A stretch of 64,000 nt of DNA, taken from contig CAXXSS010000001.1 in NCBI GenBank assembly GCA_963676865.2, positions 3,224,001-3,288,000 on the forward strand, read 5' to 3'. The stretch comes from JAAYUD01 sp963676865. GTDB lineage: Bacteria > Bacteroidota > Bacteroidia > Bacteroidales > Bacteroidaceae. Both the position numbers and the translations under genes were made by a program. Below are positions 17,551-25,868 of the stretch, piece after piece. Below the pieces are notes generated by a model that was not told the origin of the DNA, searched no databases, and worked only from the letters and a program-made list of their open reading frames with translations. Numbering within the stretch: the stretch's first letter is position 1; the number at the start of each line of letters is the position of its first letter.

Positions 17551-17985
17551 ATGATTGACCATTCAGTAACGATTACGTTCGAATCTCCCTTTTGGATTGC
17601 ATTGTTTGAGATGAATGATGAAAAAGGGTATTCTGTGGCTCGAGAAGTGATTGGCGTTTCCGAACTCACGGGCTCAGATATCTCATTGTTTTTTGCTCAT
17701 CTGGACTTTGACAGGTTGGCTTACTCTAGCCCCACCTTATGGGGGTCGTATAACAACCGTCGTTGCACCATGAGCTATAAAAGAATGCAGAAAAAAATAA
17801 AGAGGGAAGTAGAGAGAGGGGAGTTTAAATACACTTTCACCAAAGCTCAAGCAGAATTGAAGAAATTGCATCAGGAGAAAAAGATTCAACGAAAATGCAT
17901 CACGAAGAAGCTTAATGAAGAAAAGAAAGAGCGAAAGTTTCAGATGCAGCAGCAGAAAAAGTCCGAAAAGCATCGTGGGCATTAG
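17551..17985 (+). CDS. YjdF-like protein (DUF2992)
   Basis: The 144-residue protein matches the YjdF/DUF2992 family: a folded N-terminal half with SVTITFESPFWIALFE and FFAHLDFDRL, a middle NNRRCTMSYKRMQKKIKREV, and a very basic Lys/Glu/Gln-rich coiled tail. In Firmicutes yjdF is controlled by a riboswitch that senses azaaromatic compounds. Here the -7 box at 17518-17525 leaves a leader of only about 20 nt, too short for that RNA, and an AraC gene is divergent instead. The molecular function is unknown. Confidence 0.82.
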   Translation: MIDHSVTITFESPFWIALFEMNDEKGYSVAREVIGVSELTGSDISLFFAHLDFDRLAYSSPTLWGSYNNRRCTMSYKRMQKKIKREVERGEFKYTFTKAQAELKKLHQEKKIQRKCITKKLNEEKKERKFQMQQQKKSEKHRGH

Positions 17986-18111
17986 CTGTTTGCTTTCTTA
18001 TCAATTAGATTTGCACTTGCTTGCCATCTGTTTTTCTAAAAATTCAAAACGATTGCTTAGTATCTCAGAGATTTTATTAAATTTGCAATAAATCTACTAA
18101 TACACATTGAT

Positions 18112-18288
18112 ATGAGTTTTTGTGTTGAGCAAATAACTGACAACAAAAAGCAATATTTAGAGCTTCTATTGCTTGCCGACGAGCAGGAATTGATGATAGA
18201 CCGTTACTTGGAGCGTGGCGAAATGTTTATACTTGAAGATGGAATATTGCTGAAAGATATGATTTATTTAAAACAAAAAGTAAAATAA
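18112..18288 (+). pseudogene. Truncated GNAT acetyltransferase fragment
   Basis: This 58-codon frame resembles the start of Bacteroides GNAT acetyltransferases (KKQYLELLLLADEQELMIDR, then YLERGEMFIL) but stops before the acetyl-CoA-binding motif. The last 16 residues do not fit the family, so an internal deletion is likely. A -7 box TAAATTTG is present at 18078-18085, so it may still be transcribed. The stop lies 2 bp before the next gene, so it may now act as a leader for it. Confidence 0.55.
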
Positions 18289-18290
18289 CT

Positions 18291-18968
18291 ATGGACATCA
18301 AAGAAAAAGCGGCTCAGATGGTCGCAACAGCACAAATCATTACAGTGGCCTCTATTGACGAAAACGGTTACCCTCGTCCGGTGGCAATGGTAAAGATTAA
18401 AGATGAAGAGGGGGCAATCTATGTCTCCACCGGAACAAGTTCGGCTAAGGCTGGTCATTTCAAGGCCAATCCTAAAGCTGGTGTCTCGATTGTAAGAGGT
18501 GCTGATAGCATTGTTTACACGGGTGAGATGGAGATTGTGACCGACGAAGCTCTGAAACATTCGCTTTGGGGCGACTGGATGTTGCCTCACTTTCCCGGTG
18601 GAGTAGAAGATCCCGAATATTGTGTACTGAAGTTTACTCCAAAATCGGCAACTTATTGGATCGACAATGTATTTGTGAAGGATGCAAAATATATGAATCT
18701 ATTTTGTCAGAGTTGTGGTATGCCCATGCAAACGGCTGATCAATTCGGAACAAACGAAGATGGTTCTGTAAATCAAGATTATTGCTGCTATTGCTACAAA
18801 GATGGAGCATTTGTACAAGATTGCACCATGGAGGGCATGATTGATCATTGCATCAAGTTTCTTGATGAGTTTAATGGAGCTAGTAACACCAAATACTCAA
18901 AGGAAGAGGCTATTGCTGAGATGCGGAAGTATTTCCCAAAACTAAAAAGATGGAAAACAACGGAGTAA
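18291..18968 (+). CDS. Pyridoxamine 5'-phosphate oxidase-like protein with zinc ribbon
   Basis: Residues 1-~135 form a PPOX-type flavin split barrel (ITVASIDENGYPRPVAMVKI, STGTSSAKAGHFKANPKAGV). Residues ~140-225 are a Cys-rich zinc-ribbon domain (LFCQSCGMPMQTADQFGTN, QDYCCYCYKDG) that also occurs alone in many bacteria. The barrel usually binds FMN or F420; substrate and role are unknown. It starts 2 bp after the truncated acetyltransferase frame and probably shares its promoter. Confidence 0.85.
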   Translation: MDIKEKAAQMVATAQIITVASIDENGYPRPVAMVKIKDEEGAIYVSTGTSSAKAGHFKANPKAGVSIVRGADSIVYTGEMEIVTDEALKHSLWGDWMLPHFPGGVEDPEYCVLKFTPKSATYWIDNVFVKDAKYMNLFCQSCGMPMQTADQFGTNEDGSVNQDYCCYCYKDGAFVQDCTMEGMIDHCIKFLDEFNGASNTKYSKEEAIAEMRKYFPKLKRWKTTE

Positions 18969-18974
18969 TTCAAG

Positions 18975-19299
18975 GTGAATACTCATCGATATTTTGATAC
19001 TTTTTTATCCGAACCACAGCGGTAGGCTTATCTAGGACACTATTTTCATTCTCAGCTCCGGGATAGAATATAAATAGAATCAGGAAGATACATAAAGAGC
19101 GAAGACGCAACATGCTGATATACAGCGACAAATTCATAAGGATGAAACTAAAAGTTTGTAAGTATAAACTTTTAGTTTTGTCCTTATGAATTTTTATTTT
19201 CGTCCTTATCATTTTTTGAAAACGAAGCTTCTATTTCGTGTATTAAAAGTGCCACTTCGGTGTGGTTAAAATAGTATCAGTTTCACTCTCAATATTCAC
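18975..19299. repeat. MITE-like repeat, copy A
   Basis: This ~325-bp non-coding element starts GTGAATACTCATCGATA and ends with an imperfect inverted copy of its start (terminal inverted repeats of ~35 bp). At its centre is a long hairpin: 28-bp arms (19130-19157 and 19166-19193, one mismatch) around the loop GTAAGTAT. A second copy, split by an IS3 element, lies at 34325-36112. Stretches such as CGTCCTTATCATTTTT and CACTTCGGTGTGGTTAAAAT are identical in both. No transposase gene is inside and no target duplication is clear. Confidence 0.75.
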
Positions 19300-19502
19300 T
19301 CCTAAAAACGTCCCCCAAAAGCGATTCTTGTTCACTATCCTTTATTGATAGCTTATGTCGCTCATTATCAATGCACTTTTGTAAAAGATACAAAATGCTG
19401 ATACTCAGAAAGAAGATGCACTTTGCGAGGCCCAATTTTAAGCCTGTATTGTATATCGTATTGATATACATATAGTTAATGTGACGGAAACATTTTCAAA
19501 AA

Positions 19503-19639
19503 CAGACGTATGTCGCAGCAATAACTAACGGATGTTGTAGAAAAAACTAACGTTAGTTGTCCGAATAACTTCTGTTAGTTACCGCAGTAACTTCCGTTAG
19601 TTATTGCTGCGACATACGTTAGTTTTTACCATACGTCTG
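19503..19639. repeat. Nested inverted repeat (137 bp)
   Basis: The outer arms CAGACGTATG (19503-19512) and CATACGTCTG (19630-19639) enclose a perfect 25-bp inverted repeat (19508-19532 with 19593-19617). The centre repeats short motifs such as CTAACGTTAG and AACTTCYGTTAGTTA in both orientations. From 19300 to 19502 and from 19640 to 19747 I see no gene. The sequence AAGGACGTCA after the repeat recurs after MITE copy B (near 36260). Confidence 0.75.
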
Positions 19640-19747
19640 CAAACAAATTTAAGGACGTCATCAAGTAATGTATGCGGTCATATCTATTCAGGCATTTCTC
19701 TTTTCTTGTTTTTGTGAAAAAATATTGAATTAAATGTGACAATATAT

Positions 19748-19778
19748 TTTGAATTATGGAAAAGAATATTTACGTTTG
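19748..19778 (+). promoter_or_regulatory. Upstream promoter of the SIR2-HerA operon
   Basis: TTTG (19748-19751), a 19-bp spacer and TACGTTTG (19771-19778) fit the Bacteroidetes promoter consensus. Transcripts from here would have a leader of about 95 nt. Confidence 0.6.
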
Positions 19779-19824
19779 CAGCACAAAATACGCAGATATA
19801 GGATATTCCTTGATTAAAAAAATG

Positions 19825-19855
19825 TTGATAGATGATATTTAGAAGAGTATCTTTG
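19825..19855 (+). promoter_or_regulatory. Proximal promoter of the SIR2-HerA operon
   Basis: TTG (19825-19827), a 20-bp spacer and TATCTTTG (19848-19855) form a second good promoter, about 25 bp before the SIR2 start codon. Two tandem promoters suggest regulated or assured expression. Confidence 0.65.
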
Positions 19856-19880
19856 CACATTAAATATAGATAAGGTGGGT

Positions 19881-21131
19881 ATGAAAAAGAGAACTCACGA
19901 TCCGTTGGATTATGTAAGAAACTTACAGCAACTACTGTCTTCAGACAAGAAAATTATAGGATTCTTGTTTGGTGCAGGAACCTCATTGGTAAAGAACCCT
20001 TTGACAAAGGAGCCCTATGTACCTGCCATTATTAAAATGACACAAATGATAGTCGATAAACTCAATGTCGACTTAAAATATAAATATGCTATAGAGGAAC
20101 TTAAATCTGAGATAGGGGAAAATTTTACAATAGAAACATTGCTATCAAAACTTGAACTAAAGAAACAAGTTGTTGGCAATGCAAAACTTAATGGCCTTAA
20201 TTGTGAGGAGATACAATCTTTGATTTCGGCTATAAAGGATAAAGTGCATACTCTTGCGAGTGTACACAGGGGGATTGATAGAGATAAGCTTATTCATTCT
20301 AACTTTGCAGAATGGATAGGAAAGGCAGATAGAAAAAAGGCAGTCGAGATTTTTACAACTAATTATGATTATCTATTTGAGGTTGGATTTGAACATAGTG
20401 CTGTTCCTTACTACGATGGATTTACTGGTAGTTATGAACCTTTCTTTAATTCTGAGTCAGTTGAGGATTTTCATTTTCTTCCACAACAAACAAAACTATG
20501 GAAGATTCATGGCTCTCTTGGTTGGCATTATGATGCTGATAGAAAAAGAGTTATTAGAAAAGAGGCTGACAATAAGGATATTTTGATATATCCTTCAACA
20601 CTTAAATACGATCAATCTAGAAAACAGCCTTATACATCTTTAGGCGATCGATTATCAAATTTCATCAAGCAGCCAGATACTGTATTAATAGTGGCTGGAT
20701 ATTCTTTCGGTGATGAACATATTAATGAACGAATAAATACAGCATTAGCTTCTAATCCATTAGGACATATATATGTTTTATATTATGATATAGTATGGGA
20801 CGATCATAAAAAAACATATTCTTTTACGGAAGACTGTGCAATAGCAAAACTTGCAATGGCAAATACTAAAATAAGTGTCTTTGCGACAAAGTTTGCTGTC
20901 ATAGGTGGTATCTATGGTGAATGGCAATTAAAAAACGAACCAGATAAAGATGATTCACTCAGTATAGATATTTTTTTTGATGAAGATGCTTGTGAGAATG
21001 AAAATGATAATATAGGTGTCAAAATCGAACAAAAATGGACAGGAAAAGGAGAATTGAAATTACCTGAATTCGAATCATTTGTGAGATTTCTCCGTAGTAT
21101 GGTCTTTATATCTATGGAGGAAGTAAAATGA
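19881..21131 (+). CDS. SIR2-domain defence protein
   Basis: This 416-residue protein has a SIR2-like NAD-binding fold: GAGTSL (31-36), FTTNYDYLFEVG (near 158), KIHGSLGW with the putative catalytic His (near 210) and GYSFGDEHINERI (near 273). A ~100-residue acidic C-terminal region follows. In defence systems such SIR2 domains cleave NAD+ when a phage is sensed. The start is set at the ATG at 19881 after TAAGGTGG; the open frame also has a GTG two codons earlier. The stop overlaps the HerA start by 4 bp (ATGA), so the two proteins are made together, as in the known Sir2-HerA (Nezha) system. Confidence 0.9.
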   Translation: MKKRTHDPLDYVRNLQQLLSSDKKIIGFLFGAGTSLVKNPLTKEPYVPAIIKMTQMIVDKLNVDLKYKYAIEELKSEIGENFTIETLLSKLELKKQVVGNAKLNGLNCEEIQSLISAIKDKVHTLASVHRGIDRDKLIHSNFAEWIGKADRKKAVEIFTTNYDYLFEVGFEHSAVPYYDGFTGSYEPFFNSESVEDFHFLPQQTKLWKIHGSLGWHYDADRKRVIRKEADNKDILIYPSTLKYDQSRKQPYTSLGDRLSNFIKQPDTVLIVAGYSFGDEHINERINTALASNPLGHIYVLYYDIVWDDHKKTYSFTEDCAIAKLAMANTKISVFATKFAVIGGIYGEWQLKNEPDKDDSLSIDIFFDEDACENENDNIGVKIEQKWTGKGELKLPEFESFVRFLRSMVFISMEEVK

Positions 21132-22912
21132 AAAGGCAGACTGAAATAGGAGAAATTATTAGCGTTAGTGGGAATACTATTTCCGTTCAGTTGTTGGATA
21201 CGGTTAAATCTAATATGCCGGTTATTAATGGTGTCGTTTATAGGATAGGGCAGATTGGTTCTTTCATGAAAGTCCCGCTTGGATATTCTAGTATTTACGG
21301 AATAGTTACTCAAACAGGTGCTTCTGCTATTCCGGAAAGATTAAAAATAAAAAATGAAGATCTTGATTTTTCTTCAATTAGCAACTATCAATATGTTACA
21401 ATAGCTCTTATCGGCGAACAAATAGGTAAAAAATTTGAAAGAGGCGTTTCTCAGTCTCCTACAACTGGAGATAAGGTTCATCTCGTTACTATTGAAGACT
21501 TAGGAATAATTTATGGTGGTTATGATGAGAATAATTCAATAAAAATCGGTAATATCAGTATTTCTTCTAATCTTGATGCTAAAATTAATATAGATAAACT
21601 TATCTCCCGTCATTGTGCCGTATTGGGTTCTACGGGAAGTGGTAAATCAAATGCAGTAGGAGTATTGCTTAAGTCTATTGCTAATAAAAAATATAAGAGC
21701 GCAAGAATTTTAGTTATAGACCCTCACGGTGAATATAATAGTGTTCTCAAGGATAAAAGTACTGTCTATAAAATAAGAGCTGATAAAGCTAAGGGAGAGA
21801 AAGAACTTCAAATCCCATTTTGGGCATTGCCATTCGAGGAGCTCATTTCAATATTTCCCGCAAACTTGATTGATAGTCAGCGAGATTATCTTAGGACTGA
21901 AGTAGAGGCATTGAAGATAAAAATGGCTAAAGATAATGCAATTGATATTGAACCAGAACTGATTTCTGCAGACACACCTATACCTTTTAGTATTAAAGAC
22001 TTGTGGTATAAGCTAGATGCTTTCGAACATTTGACATATGGGGCAGATCGTAAGACTCCTTGCTTGGTTAAAGAGGGAGATCCTGATAAATTAATTTCTA
22101 GAGAGTATACTCCCGCAGGAATTGGCTCATCTGCTCCATTTCTTAACAACGCGAAGAAAGGAATCCTCGGTTTTTTAGATAATATACGATTAAAGTTAAA
22201 GGATTCCACTTATAATTTTCTATTCAATAATGCTGATTATACTCCTGATTTAAAAGGTAAAGTATCAAAAGATTTAAGCGATCTTTTGTTTGAATGGATC
22301 GGTAGTTCTAAGCCTATAACTATTTTGGATATGTCTGGTATTCCTATTGAGGTAATGACTTCTATATCGGGAACACTCTTGAAAATTATCTATGATGCTT
22401 TATTTTGGGGACAAAACTTGTCTATAGGTGGAAAACAACAGCCGCTGCTGATTGTTCTTGAAGAAGCTCATAGTTATCTAAAAGCTGGTGAAACTTCTAT
22501 TTCATCCAAGACTATTCAAAGTATTGCAAAAGAGGGGCGGAAATATGGTGTTGGCCTGGCGCTTGTAACCCAAAGGCCGTCAGAATTGGATGAAACTGTA
22601 CTCAGTCAATGCGGAACTATAATAGCATTACGTATGAATAATGCTAAGGATAGAGGCTTTATTCGCTCTGCTATGCAGGACGAATTGCAGGCTATCGTGG
22701 ATCTACTTCCTAGTTTGCGGACAGGTGAAGGTATTATATCTGGGGAAGGCGTAAAGATGCCATCAAGAGTGCAATTCTATAAATTATCAGATGCAATAAA
22801 AGGTTCTGAACCAAAGGCTTCTGAAAAATGGATTGTTGACGTTGGTTCAACAGTAGATAAATATAGAGAACTTCTCTCCTTATGGAGAAATCAGAAATTT
22901 AATAAAGAATAA
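21128..22912 (+). CDS. herA: HerA-type ATPase (DUF87)
   Basis: The 594-residue protein has an N-terminal HAS-barrel-like region (residues ~5-90, IGEIISVSGNTISVQLLD), a Walker A motif GSTGSGKSNAVG (near 167), a Walker B LLIVLEEAHSYL (near 440) and the sensor/arginine region AKEGRKYGVGLALVTQRPSE. This is the HerA/FtsK-like translocase family, which forms hexamers on DNA. Its start overlaps the SIR2 stop, and it is followed 4 bp later by a KTSC gene. With SIR2 it should form a defence complex that couples ATP hydrolysis or DNA sensing to NAD+ loss. The archaeal repair partner NurA is absent. Confidence 0.92.
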   Translation: MKRQTEIGEIISVSGNTISVQLLDTVKSNMPVINGVVYRIGQIGSFMKVPLGYSSIYGIVTQTGASAIPERLKIKNEDLDFSSISNYQYVTIALIGEQIGKKFERGVSQSPTTGDKVHLVTIEDLGIIYGGYDENNSIKIGNISISSNLDAKINIDKLISRHCAVLGSTGSGKSNAVGVLLKSIANKKYKSARILVIDPHGEYNSVLKDKSTVYKIRADKAKGEKELQIPFWALPFEELISIFPANLIDSQRDYLRTEVEALKIKMAKDNAIDIEPELISADTPIPFSIKDLWYKLDAFEHLTYGADRKTPCLVKEGDPDKLISREYTPAGIGSSAPFLNNAKKGILGFLDNIRLKLKDSTYNFLFNNADYTPDLKGKVSKDLSDLLFEWIGSSKPITILDMSGIPIEVMTSISGTLLKIIYDALFWGQNLSIGGKQQPLLIVLEEAHSYLKAGETSISSKTIQSIAKEGRKYGVGLALVTQRPSELDETVLSQCGTIIALRMNNAKDRGFIRSAMQDELQAIVDLLPSLRTGEGIISGEGVKMPSRVQFYKLSDAIKGSEPKASEKWIVDVGSTVDKYRELLSLWRNQKFNKE

Positions 22913-22916
22913 GAAT

Positions 22917-23129
22917 ATGGAAACGTTTCCAGTAGTATCTTCTAATGTGGCTGAGGTCAGTTACGATGAAGCACTTCAGTGTGTTTATGTTAGATTTTTA
23001 AACAATTCTTTGTATCGTTATGATAGTGTACCAAAGACTATTTTTGATGAACTTGTGTCATCTCCTTCTGTTGGTTCCTATCTTAATCGTAATTTTAAAA
23101 ATGTTTATCCATATGAGAGAGTAGAATAA
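22917..23129 (+). CDS. KTSC-domain small protein
   Basis: This 70-residue protein is almost entirely a KTSC domain: VAEVSYDEALQCVYVRFLNN, then SLYRYDSVPKTIFDELVSS and GSYLNRNFKNVYPYERV. KTSC domains occur at the C-terminus of some lysyl-tRNA synthetases and as single small proteins, often near phage or defence genes; their function is not established. It starts 4 bp after the HerA stop, so it is almost certainly the third gene of this operon. It could be a nucleic-acid-binding sensor or a regulator of the SIR2-HerA complex. Confidence 0.85.
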   Translation: METFPVVSSNVAEVSYDEALQCVYVRFLNNSLYRYDSVPKTIFDELVSSPSVGSYLNRNFKNVYPYERVE

Positions 23130-23537
23130 TTCTATGACAACGATATAACACTTAATCAAGGTTAAAATATCTTTGAGTAAGGGAGAGGGGAGATAGATAA
23201 TAGGGTGGCTTCAGCTATTTCAATAAATTATCTATTTCGGAGAGATAGCAAATTTGTTCAAGCTTTTTATATAGAGCTACTTGTTCTTATGTAAGATCAT
23301 CTATCATTCTTTCTCTCTAAGAGATTTAGTCAACTTGGAATAGAATTAGAAAGCTTGAGGCTGATCTTTGATATGAAAAAGGAGCTGTCTTATAAGATAA
23401 CGTCTAAATACTTTTTTCAGAATGAGATATATTAGAATACCTAATTTATTTTGACTTTGGGTTCTCTCGGATAAGAAGGCATTTTCCTCTAATAGCATCG
23501 AGAGTAGGGGTGAACCCTTTAAATTGAAAACCTTTAA
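23130..23537. other. AT-rich intergenic region
   Basis: No gene is seen in these 408 bp between the convergent KTSC and acyltransferase genes. A lone TATCTTTG at 23167-23174 could be a promoter for a small RNA, but no terminator hairpin or conserved frame supports one. Confidence 0.5.
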
Positions 23538-24548
23538 TTATTGCCGTCCTAGAAAGTATTTTGCTAATAAACGATGTTTTGCCATTCTATCTAGGATGAA
23601 GGTAAACAGTAGGAGAGTGATACAGGAAAACAATGGGGCGATAATGAAGGTGAATAAGGCATCTGGAACATTGTCGAAATGTATAAATCGAGGTATAATG
23701 ACTTCAATAACCCATGTCTGTATGCAGTAGATGCCGATGGTATATTTGCCTATTGTTTTGATGATGGAATGACAGTCTTTTATTTTGAAGAATAGACTGA
23801 TAATAAAGATACTGCCGGTAAGTCCTATCAAGAACCTATATAAGTAAATTAAGGTGCGCGAGATGAAATACTGTTCGTTGTGTATGAGCGAAATCAGCGT
23901 GTAGGGGTGACTGCAATAAACAAGGTCGTTGCTGTTCCAATTGATAAACAGTAGTATGTAAAGAATGCCGCTTATGGCAATAACATAATTGCATTTCTCT
24001 CTGAAGATAGCTATAAAATCGGAGAGGATGATACCGGAAATAAAGAATGGGCAGAGAAATGTTAGATAGTATTGATCTGAAAGGAATGATACTAGTAATG
24101 AAATGGAGAAGAACAGCACGTTTGATGTTGGTGTTATCTTTTTCGTTGCGTACGCTATAACGAAACAGATAAAAAGGCACTTCAAAAACCAAAAGTCGAA
24201 TAATAGGTGCGTGGTCGTTATATTGAATATGGATAGGCTTCCATTATGATCTATCGCACTTATGACGATGCCGAATATAGCCCAAGAGAAAGATGGAATG
24301 AGTAAATTGATACTTTTCTTCTTGATAAAGTTACCTGGAGTAAGTTTTAGTGAAGAAGAAGCAAAAATTCCGGATATTATAGCGAACAATGGCATATGGA
24401 AGCTATATATCAATGAAAACAGAATGTTGTCTTTGTATAGTTCATAGCTCGAGGTAGGGTAATAGTATTGGATGGTATGCCCCAATATAACACAATAAAT
24501 TGCAAAGCATTTTAATGCATCAAAACTAGCTATTCGTGGTTTACTCAT
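23538..24548 (-). CDS. Acyltransferase-3 family membrane protein
   Basis: This 336-residue integral membrane protein begins with IASFDALKCFAIYCVILGHT, whose His is the expected catalytic residue of the family. It has about ten hydrophobic helices, including SFHMPLFAIISGIFASSSL. Such proteins O-acylate surface or periplasmic sugars, peptidoglycan or lipids; the substrate is unknown. It is AT-rich like the defence operon with which it converges. A 27-codon basic leader frame ends on its start codon in an ATGA overlap. Confidence 0.85.
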   Translation of the reverse strand: MSKPRIASFDALKCFAIYCVILGHTIQYYYPTSSYELYKDNILFSLIYSFHMPLFAIISGIFASSSLKLTPGNFIKKKSINLLIPSFSWAIFGIVISAIDHNGSLSIFNITTTHLLFDFWFLKCLFICFVIAYATKKITPTSNVLFFSISLLVSFLSDQYYLTFLCPFFISGIILSDFIAIFREKCNYVIAISGILYILLFINWNSNDLVYCSHPYTLISLIHNEQYFISRTLIYLYRFLIGLTGSIFIISLFFKIKDCHSIIKTIGKYTIGIYCIQTWVIEVIIPRFIHFDNVPDALFTFIIAPLFSCITLLLFTFILDRMAKHRLLAKYFLGRQ

Positions 24549-24628
24549 CCTTTAATGGTCTCATTGCGGTTGTAGGTGCAATACTTTTTATATTTTCTGA
24601 AAAATCTTTTAATTGCGACACGTCTCAT
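24545..24628 (-). CDS. Putative basic leader peptide of the acyltransferase gene
   Basis: A 27-codon frame (MRRVAIKRFFRKYKKYC at the start) has 11 Arg/Lys residues. It ends with TGA overlapping the acyltransferase ATG, the layout of translational coupling. A TATCTTTG -7 box on the minus strand (24671-24678) puts the transcript start near 24664, so the frame is inside the mRNA. Whether it is translated is unknown. Confidence 0.4.
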   Translation of the reverse strand: MRRVAIKRFFRKYKKYCTYNRNETIKG

Positions 24629-24836
24629 CTTAATATCGTTGGATGCTATTGCGTCGTATAAATAGCGGCGCAAAGATACATATTTTATTGTATAACTAAG
24701 ATGTTGGCAATGAAAAACCAATTTTCTATACAAAATCATGACAGATAACTCCATTTATTTGATCCGTTATATCGAATTGCTACATCTGGAAACGTAGAGA
24801 ATCATTGATTTTAATACTTAATAATAGAGTATCGTT

Positions 24837-25868
24837 TCATTGAATTTTATCTTCCTGATTGGCTTTGTATCTTCCCCAACACTTATAGTGTGTGAATGAG
24901 GTTAATGAAATAAGTTTTGCCAAGATTTTATTTCTCAACATATAATGTTGTATACGATACAAGATGAATAAGAGAAAGATTAGTATAAGGTTAAAGAAGA
25001 GAAACCTGATTATAAAATGAACAGGGGGTAGGAGGTTCTGAAATAGAAATGTACAGATTGTTGATGTCAAAAAAACAACGACAATCCATAAGCCATGCGT
25101 TGTTTCTATTGCCACTGACGGACAATTGTTCATGCATTTCATACAACTCTCACACTTCAGACTCCAAAACGGACGTGAATCGATTGTTTTGATTGCTTGG
25201 ACAGGGCATTGCCTTATACAAAGGTTGCACTTGTTGCATCGGGATGATGCATAATAGGATTTTGCAAGGAAGTATCTGCCAATTGCATAGTATGCCAATG
25301 CAATAGGTGAAATAAGTATGTCTTGAATGATGTCTCTATTAGAAGTAAAATCTGTTTTTCCAGAGTTTAGTTTATCGAAGTGTCTTTTCACACGAAGGCG
25401 ATTCTTCTCGTAAATAAGTGTGATGGACTTCTTTCTAAGCGCCGGATGTATAGACAGCCAATTGGATGGCATATCAAAAGGTATCTGCCCTATGATAGAA
25501 TATCCTTTTTTCTTTAAGATAAATGATGATACGAAGAAGGCGATACCTGTCAGTCCGGGGGTAACGATATTGCCCAGCCTCATTCCGGCTCTAGTGTTCA
25601 TCAATACTACTTGATTGTTTCCTTTTGGGAAATTGCGAATAAAGTCTAATGTTATTTTGGGATAATTGAACCCATGTATGGGAGATATGAAGATGATAAG
25701 AGAATCAGAATCTATTTCTTTCAAAAACAGATCGTTAGTTGAAGCAATATTGAGAACCTGACAGCGTATGTTATTCGCTAAAGCGCAATTGGCGAACCAT
25801 GAAGCTATCATCTTAGCATTTCCCGTACCTGAGAAATAGAATATAATTGCTTTTTCAATTTTCTTCAT
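24837..25868 (-). CDS. EFR1-type flavodoxin/ferredoxin membrane-associated protein
   Basis: Residues 1-~160 resemble a flavodoxin (IIFYFSGTGNAKMIASWF). About 215-255 carry two ferredoxin motifs, CNKCNLCIRQCP and CESCMKCMNNCP, for two [4Fe-4S] clusters. About 265-310 are two hydrophobic helices (LWIVVVFLTSTICTFLF and the following FFNLILIFLLFILYRI). This is the EFR1 family of predicted electron carriers; the added membrane helices suggest electron transfer at the inner membrane. The start overlaps the end of the AlbA_2 gene by 14 bp, so both are one operon. Partner and substrate are unknown. Confidence 0.85.
   Translation of the reverse strand: MKKIEKAIIFYFSGTGNAKMIASWFANCALANNIRCQVLNIASTNDLFLKEIDSDSLIIFISPIHGFNYPKITLDFIRNFPKGNNQVVLMNTRAGMRLGNIVTPGLTGIAFFVSSFILKKKGYSIIGQIPFDMPSNWLSIHPALRKKSITLIYEKNRLRVKRHFDKLNSGKTDFTSNRDIIQDILISPIALAYYAIGRYFLAKSYYASSRCNKCNLCIRQCPVQAIKTIDSRPFWSLKCESCMKCMNNCPSVAIETTHGLWIVVVFLTSTICTFLFQNLLPPVHFIIRFLFFNLILIFLLFILYRIQHYMLRNKILAKLISLTSFTHYKCWGRYKANQEDKIQ

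Noticed and set aside
17525..17551. yjdF riboswitch before the DUF2992 gene
   Set aside because: The -7 box leaves about 20 nt of leader, too short for that RNA.
18970..19212. 80-codon minus-strand frame within MITE-like copy A
   Set aside because: The matching stretch in copy B is broken by a stop codon, and the similarity reflects repeat DNA, not a conserved protein.
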